Shown here: positions 9,032 to 16,504 of the stretch, piece after piece
How positions within the stretch are numbered: position 1 is the first letter of the stretch
Layout: each line of letters begins with the position of its first letter
Assembly (NCBI RefSeq): GCF_004136315.1
Contig: NZ_CP029562.1
Coordinates: 6,471,501 to 6,535,500, forward strand
Reading direction: 5' to 3'
DNA length: 64,000 nucleotides
Origin: Mesorhizobium sp. Pch-S
GTDB taxonomy: Bacteria; Pseudomonadota; Alphaproteobacteria; Rhizobiales; Rhizobiaceae
The notes under the pieces: model-generated
Databases searched by the model: none
What the model was told of the DNA's origin: nothing
The model's input: only the letters and a program-made list of their open reading frames with translations
Made by a program: the position numbers and the translations under genes

Positions 9032-10102
9032 ATGATGACATTTTCTGCCCAGACCCGTGTGGCGCTGTCCGATCCTGAAGCAATCATCGCACCGGTCTGC
9101 GAACACATGCTCGAACATGGCGGCGTTGCGCGCATCGAGGATGGCGTCCGTATCCTCGAATTCTCCGGTGCCCGTGCGCGATTCAGCCTGACAAATGACG
9201 GGACATTGGTGGATGTCGAGGCAGACAGCCTGGAGAGCCTCTATTTCGTGCGGGTTGCCGTTGCCTCCCATATCCTGGAATTCGCGGAACCCGCCGCGCC
9301 CACCATCGTCTGGAACGGCGACGGCGATGAACTGGCGCGTCCGCCGAATTTCCAGATCCTGCGCATAACCGGTATACGAGACCTCACACCGCATATGCGT
9401 CGCATCTCATTTCACGGCGACAACGTAGCCCGCTTCGCGGGAATGAACGCACTGCATCTCAATGTCCTGTGCCAGCATCCCGACCTCGCCGCGCCGCAGT
9501 GGCCGACGGTCGGCAGTAACGGACTGGCCCAATGGGAAGATCCGGCAAGACGCCCGAGTTTTCGAAAATACACCGTGCGTTCACTCGATGTCGCTGCAGG
9601 CAGCCTCGACATCGACTTCGTGCTCCATGCCGATGCCGGCCCGGGATCGGCACTCGCCGAGACCGCACAAATCGGCGCTGAAATCGGTGTTGTCGGCCCC
9701 GGCGGCGGCGGCCTTGTCGATGCCGACTGGTATCTCTTCGTGGGAGACGAGACTGCCCTTCCCGCCATTGCCCGCATGCTGGAGCGCCTACCCGCGCAAG
9801 CGCGTGGCAAGGCATTCATCGAAGTCGCCGACAAGAACGAAGTCCAGCAGTTCGAGCTGCAGGCCGACATCGAGGTGACCTGGCTTTATCGCGACGGTGC
9901 CACCCCGGGCACGACGTCACTGCTGATCGACGCCGTGCGAAGCAGCGTGCCTCCGGACGACGGATCGTCCGTCTACGTCTGGGCCGGCTGCGAATTCACC
10001 ACGTTCCGGCAGATCCGCAGCTATTGCCGTGGCGAGCTCGGGCTGAAGAAAGAACAGCACCTGGTGGTGTCCTACTGGAATCGCGGCAACAGCTCCGAGT
10101 GA
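9032..10102 (+). CDS. DUF2218 and siderophore-interacting FAD-binding protein (ferric-siderophore reductase)
   Basis: A 356-residue two-part protein from ATG 9032. Another ATG at 8996, preceded by GAAGG, would add 12 residues. Residues about 1-90 match the DUF2218 pattern (ILEFSGARARFSLTNDGTLV and SLYFVRVAVASHILEF). The rest is a siderophore-interacting protein of the ViuB/YqjH group: the FAD-binding RKYTVRSLD, the region DFVLHADAGPGSALAE, and a C-terminal NADPH-binding domain with YVWAGCEFTTFRQIR. Such proteins release iron in the cytoplasm by reducing the ferric siderophore. It is the third gene of the uptake group after the receptor and the binding protein. Confidence 0.88.
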   Translation: MMTFSAQTRVALSDPEAIIAPVCEHMLEHGGVARIEDGVRILEFSGARARFSLTNDGTLVDVEADSLESLYFVRVAVASHILEFAEPAAPTIVWNGDGDELARPPNFQILRITGIRDLTPHMRRISFHGDNVARFAGMNALHLNVLCQHPDLAAPQWPTVGSNGLAQWEDPARRPSFRKYTVRSLDVAAGSLDIDFVLHADAGPGSALAETAQIGAEIGVVGPGGGGLVDADWYLFVGDETALPAIARMLERLPAQARGKAFIEVADKNEVQQFELQADIEVTWLYRDGATPGTTSLLIDAVRSSVPPDDGSSVYVWAGCEFTTFRQIRSYCRGELGLKKEQHLVVSYWNRGNSSE

Positions 10103-10149
10103 ACAACTGCACTGCCGCGAACCATGGTGGCCGGGAATGACCGCTGCCA

Positions 10150-10572
10150 TCATTCCTCGGGGAGAAAGGCAGGGTTGTAGACGATTTCCCAGAGATGGTC
10201 GTCAGGGTCCTGGAAATAGCCGGCATAACCGCCCCAGAACGTCTTTTGCGCCGGTTTGACCAGTCGAGCGCCGGCAGCGATGGCTTTTTCCATCACGGCA
10301 TCGACTTCAGCTTGCGTCGCGACATTGTGACCAATCGTGAGTTCGGTGGGGCTGCGCCCGGTCTTCGTTATCCCTGCGTCATGGGCAATATCGGCCCGCG
10401 CAAAAAGCGCGAATTTCAACCCGCCCTGCAGATCGAAGAAAACAACGGCGCCATGCTCGAATTCGGTACCGATGATACCTTCCGTCTGCAGCCCCAGGCC
10501 GTCCCGGTAGAATTTGAGCGACGCTTCGAGATCATCGACGCCGAGTGTGATGACACTGATCCTCGGTTTCAT
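10150..10572 (-). CDS. VOC-family (glyoxalase/bleomycin resistance-like) protein
   Basis: A 140-residue single vicinal oxygen chelate protein. It starts ISVITLGVDDLEASLKFYRD and ends with the second beta-alpha-beta-beta-beta unit (GGYAGYFQDPDDHLWEIVYN). The Glu in LWEIVYN is at the usual metal-ligand position. Members act as glyoxalase-like, antibiotic-binding or lyase enzymes, and the reaction here is unknown. It is divergent from an AraC-family gene at 10777, which may control it. Confidence 0.85.
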   Translation of the reverse strand: MKPRISVITLGVDDLEASLKFYRDGLGLQTEGIIGTEFEHGAVVFFDLQGGLKFALFARADIAHDAGITKTGRSPTELTIGHNVATQAEVDAVMEKAIAAGARLVKPAQKTFWGGYAGYFQDPDDHLWEIVYNPAFLPEE

Positions 10573-10776
10573 GGTTCTGACCTTTCATAGTGGACTGTCT
10601 CATAGCCACCTCCGCTGCGGTGATGGCGTTGTACTATCTCTCCTCAAATGAACGATATTGCTTGAACATTTCGGCCAATCTCGCTGCCCGACGCGGCCAG
10701 CGGGTTGAACCTCGTTGCTGGCGGGCGTACCTGTGGCGGACAAGACCGGCCGATGCGGAAGGCCAGGGAGATCATC

Positions 10777-11550
10777 ATGCAGGCGGTGCCCGCGCAGGCA
10801 ACCGGCCACTATCACGAACGTCCGGTTGCGCCTTTCCTGCGCGACTGGTTCTCGGCCGTCTGGGCTCACCAGATGCCGGAGGCCGAAGCTCCGCCTGTCA
10901 TCGTGACGCCTGACGGTACGATCGATCTGCAGTGGATCGATGGGCATTTTCGCATTGCCGGCCCCGACAGAGACCCGCAGACCGAGACCATACCGGCAGG
11001 CATCGCGGTGATCGGTTTCCGCTTCCAGCCGGCAGCGGCAGCAACCTGGCTCGGCGTCCCTGCCACTGACTTGCTTGGCGAGCGCCTGGCGATTGAAACC
11101 GTGCTTGGTCGAAAAGGCCGACAGCTGGGAGCCAGCATCCGCCATCAAAACGATCTGGCCGAACTCATTACTTCCATCGAGAAGAGTATTGCGGATGGTG
11201 CTCGTCACCATAGTGGCGATCACGCCATGCGTGCGGCATTTCGCCTGATCGAAGCCGGTCCGCCCGCCGATGCCCCGCTTATTCCGTGGCTTGGGCGCGC
11301 ATTGGCGATGAGTGAACGCACGCTAAGGCGCCGTTTCGACGAGAACTTCGGCTACGGCCCCAAAACGCTCGACCGGATCCTGCGCTATCAGCGCTTCCAA
11401 CGCTTGTCGCGGAGCTCGCGGGCATCAATGGCGGTGTTGGCGGTGGAGGCCGGTTATGCGGATCAGGCGCATCTGGTCCGGGAAAGTCGTCGTCTGACCG
11501 GCAGCACGCCGGGGCAACTCGAGCGCATCCTGACCGGCGCGAGCGCCTGA
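10777..11550 (+). CDS. AraC-family transcriptional regulator
   Basis: A 257-residue regulator. The ATG at 10777 is chosen because AGGGAG stands 6 bases upstream; an ATG at 10753 is possible. The N-terminal part resembles the DUF6597 sensor found in many AraC regulators (HERPVAPFLRDWFSAVWAH, then VIVTPDGTIDLQWIDG). The C-terminal two-helix DNA-binding unit is visible as LAMSERTLRRRFDENFGYGP and VLAVEAGYADQAHLVRESRR followed by the family ending LTGSTPGQL. Its target may be the divergent VOC gene. The effector is unknown. Confidence 0.83.
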   Translation: MQAVPAQATGHYHERPVAPFLRDWFSAVWAHQMPEAEAPPVIVTPDGTIDLQWIDGHFRIAGPDRDPQTETIPAGIAVIGFRFQPAAAATWLGVPATDLLGERLAIETVLGRKGRQLGASIRHQNDLAELITSIEKSIADGARHHSGDHAMRAAFRLIEAGPPADAPLIPWLGRALAMSERTLRRRFDENFGYGPKTLDRILRYQRFQRLSRSSRASMAVLAVEAGYADQAHLVRESRRLTGSTPGQLERILTGASA

Positions 11551-11578
11551 CCGCTTGCCACGCACACCCGGCACCTCC

Positions 11579-12022
11579 TCAGCCTGTCGCCCATGCATGC
11601 CCGACAACGATGGCCGCATAGCGCGCCGCCTTGCCGAACCCGACCAATACAACGAAACGCCATAGGCCGACGCGTGCCGCACCTGCCGCGACGGTCAACG
11701 CATCACCGATGACCGGAAGCCAGGCAAAAGGCAGCGTCCACAGGCCGTAGCGCCTGAACAGGCGGCCAGCCTTCTCATAGTGCTCGCGAGATACGGGAAA
11801 CCAGCGACGGCCATGCAGCACCTCGACGCCACGACCGATCGCCCAGTTCACCACCGATCCCGCCGTATTGCCGACCGTCGCCACGACGACAAGAAGGACG
11901 GGATCGCCACGACCGGCGGCAAGCAATCCGAGCAAAACCAGTTCGGACGATGCCGGCAGCAGGGTAGCGGCAAGAAACGCGCTGACGAACAACGCGCCAT
12001 AGGATGCGAGTACCTCCATCAC
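11579..12022 (-). CDS. DedA/YqaA-type (VTT domain) inner-membrane protein
   Basis: A 147-residue membrane protein with the short VTT fold of the YqaA group. The N terminus has FVSAFLAATLLPASSELVLL, and VATVGNTAGSVVNWAIGR carries the conserved small-residue turn with the charged end. A re-entrant stretch LPFAWLPVIGDALTVAAGAA and a final hydrophobic helix follow. DedA relatives take part in lipid or ion homeostasis of the membrane. It lies 29 bases upstream of the multicopper oxidase stop on the same strand, so it may be read through from the copper operon, though no link to copper is shown. Confidence 0.82.
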   Translation of the reverse strand: MMEVLASYGALFVSAFLAATLLPASSELVLLGLLAAGRGDPVLLVVVATVGNTAGSVVNWAIGRGVEVLHGRRWFPVSREHYEKAGRLFRRYGLWTLPFAWLPVIGDALTVAAGAARVGLWRFVVLVGFGKAARYAAIVVGHAWATG

Positions 12023-12051
12023 AACCTAACAAGACTCGCCGCCCATCATGC

Positions 12052-13560
12052 TCAGACTGTTACGTCGACAATGCCCATCATGCCAAGCTGCTCATGCTCC
12101 AGGATATGGCAATGATACATGCGTTGCCCAGGTAGATCCTGCTTCAACAACAGCCGCACGGTTTCACCCCGTGCGACGTTGACCGTGTCCTTCCATGCGC
12201 GATAGGCGGGCGGACTTACCTTGCCGTCGCGTTCATGCTCGATCACCTGGAACTGTGTGCCGTGGACGTGGAAGGGATGGTCCATGTCTGCCTTGTTGAT
12301 CACTTCCCAGAGTTCGACTTCGCCGACCCTGGCGGTGACGTCGACGCGTTTCATGTCAAAGGCTACGTCGTTGATGAAAAAGCCCATTTCCATGCCGTTG
12401 GCACCCATCCCCATCTTCTCGGTGAAGACGAAACGGCGGTTGACCGTCGCATTGCCGAGCGCCGCAATGGTGCGCAGCTTTTCGGGCAGCGGCGGCATCG
12501 GCTCGCCGGCCTCGCTGGCTACATTGACGGTCAGCAGCGTCAGCCCGGAATCGTCCGGCTTGCCCGGGCCCATCCAGCCGCGCTCATAGGCAAGCGTTTC
12601 GAGCTTGACCTCACCCGGCCTGTCGAACGAAACTACCAGTTCGAGCCGTTCAGCCGGCGCCAGCAACACGTCGCCGACCGCCACCGGAGCCTCCAGCAAA
12701 CCACCGTCGGTGCCGATCACGGTCATTGTCGCCGCACCGAAGGAGAGTTTCAGGAAGCGGGCGTTGGTGGCGTTGAAGAGGCGGAAGCGGCGTTTGGCGC
12801 CAAGCGGCACGTCGAGAGCCGGGGTTTTCTGGCCATTGACCAGGACATGATCGCCGACTCGGCCGTTCATCAGGTCCATCATCGAATTTTCCGGGATGGA
12901 CCCATCCGCCGCAAGACGCAGGTCCGTGAAGACGAGAACTGTATCGCCATATGCCGATGGCACCGGATCGGCCTTCGGCTTCACCAGGAAGATGCCGGCA
13001 AGTCCGCGATAAACCTGTTCAGCCGTCTTGCCATGCGGATGCGGATGGAACCAGTAGGAGGCAGCACTCCCGGCCGGCAGATCGAATGCATAACGGCGGC
13101 TGGCGCCAGCGACGACAGGATCCATCGGATTGCCATCCTGCTCTGCCGGCACCGGCATGCCGTGCCAGTGGATGGTGCTATCCTCGCCTGGAATGTCATT
13201 GGTGAAATCGATCTCTATGCGATCACCTTCAAAGGCCTCGATCAGCGGCCCCGGGGTCATGCCGTTGTAGGCAAGCACGGGCGTCTCGACGCCATCGACA
13301 AAACGGGCCGTCGCCGGCGCCGGGGTCAATCTGGCGCGAAACAGGCCGGCTTCCGCGCTCTCATTTGCCAGCCGGGGCAAGTCACGCAACGCTTCGCCCT
13401 GCTTCAGCATCAACGACGCTGGGGGCTTGCCCGGCATGCCGTGAGCGGAATGATCCATGCCCGGCATTGCGTTCATGTCGTCCATCTTCATTTGCGCCGA
13501 TGCCTGGCTGCCAGCAGCAAGCGTCGCAAGACCCGCCATGAGAAAGGTACGCCGATGCAT
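12052..13560 (-). CDS. Multicopper oxidase, Tat-exported (CueO/CopA-like)
   Basis: A 502-residue periplasmic copper oxidase. The N terminus is a twin-arginine signal (MHRRTFLMAGLATLAAG), followed by a Met/His-rich stretch (MDDMNAMPGMDHSAHGM). All four copper-ligand blocks are present: TIHWHGMPVP, YWFHPHPHG, DHPFHVHGTQFQ and YHCHILEHEQLGMMG, the last with the type 1 Met. AGGAG precedes the ATG. Enzymes of this group oxidise Cu(I) to the less toxic Cu(II). It is the second gene of a leftward operon with a CueR-type regulator 37 bases upstream, and that operon has a copper-type promoter. Confidence 0.92.
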   Translation of the reverse strand: MHRRTFLMAGLATLAAGSQASAQMKMDDMNAMPGMDHSAHGMPGKPPASLMLKQGEALRDLPRLANESAEAGLFRARLTPAPATARFVDGVETPVLAYNGMTPGPLIEAFEGDRIEIDFTNDIPGEDSTIHWHGMPVPAEQDGNPMDPVVAGASRRYAFDLPAGSAASYWFHPHPHGKTAEQVYRGLAGIFLVKPKADPVPSAYGDTVLVFTDLRLAADGSIPENSMMDLMNGRVGDHVLVNGQKTPALDVPLGAKRRFRLFNATNARFLKLSFGAATMTVIGTDGGLLEAPVAVGDVLLAPAERLELVVSFDRPGEVKLETLAYERGWMGPGKPDDSGLTLLTVNVASEAGEPMPPLPEKLRTIAALGNATVNRRFVFTEKMGMGANGMEMGFFINDVAFDMKRVDVTARVGEVELWEVINKADMDHPFHVHGTQFQVIEHERDGKVSPPAYRAWKDTVNVARGETVRLLLKQDLPGQRMYHCHILEHEQLGMMGIVDVTV

Positions 13561-13597
13561 GGGGAACTCCTGTTTCTGTGTTCTTGATCGTTGCGGT

Positions 13598-14044
13598 TCA
13601 ATGCCTGCCATAACGTCTGGCGGTGGCGCGCTTTGGTTTGGGCGGAACCGCTTCATGGCCGCTCGATAGTTCTTCGATGATCGGACAATTCGGCCGCTCG
13701 TCACCGTGGCAGGTCTTGGCCAGATGCCGCAGCGTCTCGGCCATGGCGCGCAGCTCGCGCATCTTGCGCTCCAGCTCGACGACATGTGCCATCGCAAAAC
13801 GCTTCACGTCGCTGCTGGCGCGCGACCGATCGCTCCACAGCGCAAGCAGGTTGGTCATCTGCTCGACAGAAAAGCCGAGATCGCGTGCCCGCCGGATGAA
13901 GCGCAGCATGTGCACCTCATCCGGCGAATAGTCCCTGTAGCCCGCTTCGGTGCGTGCCGGACTGGCGATCAATCCGACCTGTTCGTAGTACCGGATCATC
14001 TTCGCCGATACGCCCGAAGCGCTGGAGGCCTGCCCGATGTTCAT
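13598..14044 (-). CDS. cueR: Copper-responsive MerR-family regulator (CueR/HmrR type)
   Basis: A 148-residue MerR-family activator. The DNA-binding part is MNIGQASSASGVSAKMIRYY with EAGYRDYSPDEVHMLRFI. The metal site at the dimer end has two cysteines eight residues apart (CHGDERPNCPII), the spacing typical of CueR/HmrR and suited to Cu(I). The C-terminal tail (KPKRATARRYGRH) is basic. The chosen start is ATG 14044; an in-frame TTG lies 21 bases upstream. It is cotranscribed with the multicopper oxidase and should act at both MerR-type promoters found between it and copZ. Confidence 0.9.
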   Translation of the reverse strand: MNIGQASSASGVSAKMIRYYEQVGLIASPARTEAGYRDYSPDEVHMLRFIRRARDLGFSVEQMTNLLALWSDRSRASSDVKRFAMAHVVELERKMRELRAMAETLRHLAKTCHGDERPNCPIIEELSSGHEAVPPKPKRATARRYGRH

Positions 14045-14146
14045 AGGCCGCCCCTCGTCCAGCAAGGATGGGTGACATTGCTTGGGTGGAAGAAAAAGAC
14101 CGGCACAATCATGGATTTCGCAACTCCCTTGCGGTTGTTGCTGCTG

Positions 14147-14177
14147 CAGATAAGGCTTCCAGTTACTGGAAGGTCAA
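14147..14177 (-). promoter_or_regulatory. MerR/CueR-type promoter of the cueR-oxidase operon
   Basis: On the minus strand there is a -35 TTGACC (14172-14177), a 19-bp spacer and a -10 TATCTG (14147-14152). The spacer holds the near-perfect palindrome CTTCCAGTAACTGGAAG. A 19-bp spacer with the operator between the two boxes is the mark of promoters activated by MerR-family proteins, and the TTCCAGT/ACTGGAA arms match known CueR sites. Transcription would run towards cueR at 14044. Confidence 0.85.
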
Positions 14178-14251
14178 GTCGCAACTTCTGAAATTTCGTC
14201 GGGGCGCGTGGGTCGCAAGTCGCGCATCACAAATCCCGCGCAGGAAGGCGC

Positions 14252-14282
14252 TTGACCTTCCCAGCGTGGCAAGCCCCACAAC
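14252..14282 (+). promoter_or_regulatory. MerR/CueR-type promoter of copZ
   Basis: On the plus strand -35 TTGACC (14252-14257) is followed after 19 bases by CACAAC (14277-14282), a poor -10. The spacer contains the dyad CCTTCCCAGCGTGGCAAGC (arms CTT-CCA and TGG-AAG). Spacing and arms match the leftward promoter 75 bases away, so one regulator probably serves both. The weak -10 may make copZ more dependent on activation. Confidence 0.75.
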
Positions 14283-14312
14283 CGTCCCATCAACCATGAA
14301 AGGAGTGTTGCG

Positions 14313-14537
14313 ATGCTGAACCTGAAAGTTCCCGAAATGACCTGCGGCCATTGTGCCAGCACGGTCGAAAAGGCGGTGAAGGGTGTCGACCCAAAAGCCA
14401 AGGTGACGGTCGACCTCGGCGCATCGACCGTCTCGGTGGAAGGCGCAGCCGACGAAGACGCTGTGGCGGCCGCAATCCTGCAGGCCGGCTACGCCAACGA
14501 GAAACTTGTCGTCAGCTGCTGTGGCAGCTGCCACTAG
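14313..14537 (+). CDS. copZ: Copper chaperone CopZ (heavy-metal-associated domain)
   Basis: A 74-residue cytoplasmic metallochaperone with one HMA domain. The Cu(I)-binding motif MTCGHC is at residues 9-14 (MLNLKVPEMTCGHC), with the fold ending at ILQAGYANEKL. An unusual C-terminal CCGSCH adds three more cysteines and a histidine that could bind metal. AAAGGAG stands 7 bases before the ATG. It follows a CueR-type promoter and is followed by a terminator, so it is a single-gene unit. The usual partner, a P1B-type copper ATPase, is not in the window. Confidence 0.92.
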   Translation: MLNLKVPEMTCGHCASTVEKAVKGVDPKAKVTVDLGASTVSVEGAADEDAVAAAILQAGYANEKLVVSCCGSCH

Positions 14538-14580
14538 AGCGCTTGTGTTCCCGGAACCCTCAAAAATGCTCTCATGAAAA

Positions 14581-14606
14581 ACGGCCCCGTGCTTTGACGG
14601 GGCCGT
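14581..14606 (+). terminator. Terminator after copZ
   Basis: The inverted repeat ACGGCCCCGT-gctttg-ACGGGGCCGT forms a 10-bp GC-rich stem with a 6-base loop. It is flanked by AAAA on the left and TTAAAT on the right, 44 bases after the copZ stop. It may also stop the opposing minus-strand gene at 14679. Confidence 0.8.
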
Positions 14607-14678
14607 TAAATCTCTGACTCGCGACCAACCGGGAAAACCGCGTCGTCGCACCACTCGCAGATGGCTAGCCAGCAAATC

Positions 14679-14879
14679 TCAATCAGCTGCCCATCCATTG
14701 CGGCAGGCACGCTTTGGCGATGATATGCGCCGGCGGGATCGATGGCTCGATGCCGGAGCGCATTCGGGCTCTTTCGAGAAGCGTCGTACATGTTCCGGCC
14801 GCCAGCCGTCGCGCTCCATCACGAGCTGCACGATCTGGTCGCCCAAAAGCTCTTCCAGTGTCTCTCTGCGCTCACTCAT
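14679..14879 (-). CDS. Small hypothetical protein
   Basis: A 66-codon frame from ATG 14879, preceded by GAGG at a good distance. The first half looks like a real small protein (SERRETLEELLGDQIVQLVM then ERDGWRPEHVRRF); the second half is basic and of low complexity (SSHRSRRRISSPKRACRNG). No function is recognised. A longer frame starts at 14930 but without support. It sits between the copZ terminator and a GFA-family gene. Coding status is moderately likely. Confidence 0.5.
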   Translation of the reverse strand: MSERRETLEELLGDQIVQLVMERDGWRPEHVRRFSKEPECAPASSHRSRRRISSPKRACRNGWAAD

Positions 14880-15036
14880 GTCTTGCCTCTTCGAAGGCCA
14901 CCCGCGATGCATAGATAGGGCGCCAAACATGGCAGACCAATGATGCTTCGTCGGCTATTTCGAGGAATTTAAAGAAAAAAATGCGGCAGCGTCCGCGATG
15001 TGTTTCACATTCGCTCGAGGCGCGTCCAGCCGTGGG

Positions 15037-15432
15037 CTATGCTGGTGGCGGCGCGCCTTCGAATTGCGGCAAGCCATCATCGAGCACAAGCCAGGACTGC
15101 TTCGAAGCGGTGAAGATGTGCATATCGGGAGAGAACACAGCCGGATCGTCAAGCGAGCCCGAAGTCACGCCCATGACGCCGGCTTTCTCACGGCGAGAGA
15201 ACATGGTCGTGCCGCAATGTGGACAGAAGCCGCGCCGTATCTCCGGTGAAGAGCTGACCATGGCCAGCGGTCCTTCTACCGTGACCGTGTCGATGCGAAA
15301 CAGAAGCCGTGCATTGAACGCCGCGCCGATCGCCTTCTGGCACAGGCGGCAATGGCAGACGCGCTGGTTGATCGGTTCGCCTTCGGCGGAATACCGCACC
15401 GCGCCGCACAGGCAACCACCCTGGTACTTCAT
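15037..15432 (-). CDS. GFA-family (glutathione-dependent formaldehyde-activating enzyme-like) zinc protein
   Basis: A 131-residue protein with the GFA/CENP-V fold. The zinc ligands are visible as GGCLCGAVRY near the start, RVCHCRLCQKAIG near residue 30 and GFCPHCGTTMFSRRE near residue 70. The chosen start gives MKYQGGCLCGAV, the usual N terminus; an upstream in-frame start at 15492 is less likely. Most members have no proven role beyond binding zinc and perhaps S-hydroxymethylglutathione formation. Confidence 0.88.
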   Translation of the reverse strand: MKYQGGCLCGAVRYSAEGEPINQRVCHCRLCQKAIGAAFNARLLFRIDTVTVEGPLAMVSSSPEIRRGFCPHCGTTMFSRREKAGVMGVTSGSLDDPAVFSPDMHIFTASKQSWLVLDDGLPQFEGAPPPA

Positions 15433-15528
15433 CTTCGTTCCGGCTTCCTGAGAAAGGGAACGGCACGGTAGCTCGCCGCTCCGTGCCGTCAAATGAAAAG
15501 CTGTGATGCGCCCTATTCGCGCGGTCGA

Positions 15529-16020
15529 TCAAAGCGTTCCGGCCAGGGCCTCGAGCTGGTCCGCACAGATGCCCCACCCTTCGTGAAAACCCATCTGCTC
15601 ATGCTGTTCGCGATCGGCGGCATTCCAGTGCCGGACACGCGCAACATAGCGGGTCTTGCCCGCGCCTTCGTCCTCGAATGTCAGGACAACCGTCATGAAA
15701 GGTTTCTGCGAAGGCTGCCAGTCGCCGACAAAAGCATCGGTGAAAACCAGCTTCCGGCCCGGAATCACTTCCAGATACTGGCCGGCGTTCGGGAATTCGC
15801 TGCCGTCGGGGCCTGCCATCACCACCAGGGATGCGCCACCGGCGCGCAGATCCACCTCGGCGCGCGGCGTAGTCCATGGTTTCGGCGCGAACCACTGCGT
15901 CATCAGTTTGGGATCGGTCCAGCAACGGTACACGGCTTCGCGCGGCGCATCGATGATGCGGGCCAGAACCAGCTCGTTCTCCGACGATGGTGCAATGTCA
16001 AGTTTGGTAGCCATGGTCAT
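15529..16020 (-). CDS. SRPBCC-family protein (AHSA1-like)
   Basis: A 163-residue START-like domain protein. It shows the family pattern LVLARIIDAPREAVYRCWTD, MTQWFAPKPW and YLEVIPGRKLVFTDAF. The C-terminal helix is HEGWGICADQLEALA. GGAG stands before the ATG at 16020; a second ATG follows six bases later. Such proteins bind hydrophobic ligands or act as Aha1-like factors; no specific role can be given. Confidence 0.87.
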   Translation of the reverse strand: MTMATKLDIAPSSENELVLARIIDAPREAVYRCWTDPKLMTQWFAPKPWTTPRAEVDLRAGGASLVVMAGPDGSEFPNAGQYLEVIPGRKLVFTDAFVGDWQPSQKPFMTVVLTFEDEGAGKTRYVARVRHWNAADREQHEQMGFHEGWGICADQLEALAGTL

Positions 16021-16153
16021 TCTCTCCTCGATGGGTTGATTTCGATCTTCCCACCGAGGACGAACGGCCTGACCACGATCCGACATCGTCGCTGAAAAAT
16101 TTCGCAACCATTCTGAAAACGAGATTCATTTCAGAAGCTTGCAAGCAAAAGCG

Positions 16154-16402
16154 TCAGTGCTTTCTCGCCTGCACGAGATAGGCGTCGATCGCGTCTTCCC
16201 CCAGCCACTTGGCCGCTTCCAGCCGGTGCAAGCCCTCGACCAGCACATGGCGCTTGCCATCGTGCCGAACCTGGATCGGCATTTTCATGCCGTTCTCCAG
16301 AATGTCTTCGGCAAGATGGCGAACGGTTTCAGGATGCAATGTCTTGCGTCGCGCCGTCGGCACATAGATGTCGTCGATCTTCACCCTGTGCACTCTCAGC
16401 AT
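16154..16402 (-). CDS. Small stand-alone ParB/sulfiredoxin-like domain protein
   Basis: An 82-residue protein from ATG 16402 (GGGAG upstream). It consists only of a ParB-like nuclease/sulfiredoxin fold: VHRVKIDDIYVPTARRKT, LAEDILENGMKMPIQVR and the box VLVEGLHRLEAAKWLGE. There is no helix-turn-helix or dimerisation domain, so it is not a chromosome-partition ParB. Related folds occur in CTP-binding and nuclease proteins, but here no function can be assigned. Confidence 0.75.
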   Translation of the reverse strand: MLRVHRVKIDDIYVPTARRKTLHPETVRHLAEDILENGMKMPIQVRHDGKRHVLVEGLHRLEAAKWLGEDAIDAYLVQARKH

Positions 16403-16504
16403 GGCGGCTCCCGCAAAACATCTCTCTGCCCTAGATAGTCGGTTTACACGCCGGCACCAAGCAGTTGCTGGCCCGATGCTTTCCATTTGACGCCTCGCGA
16501 GACG

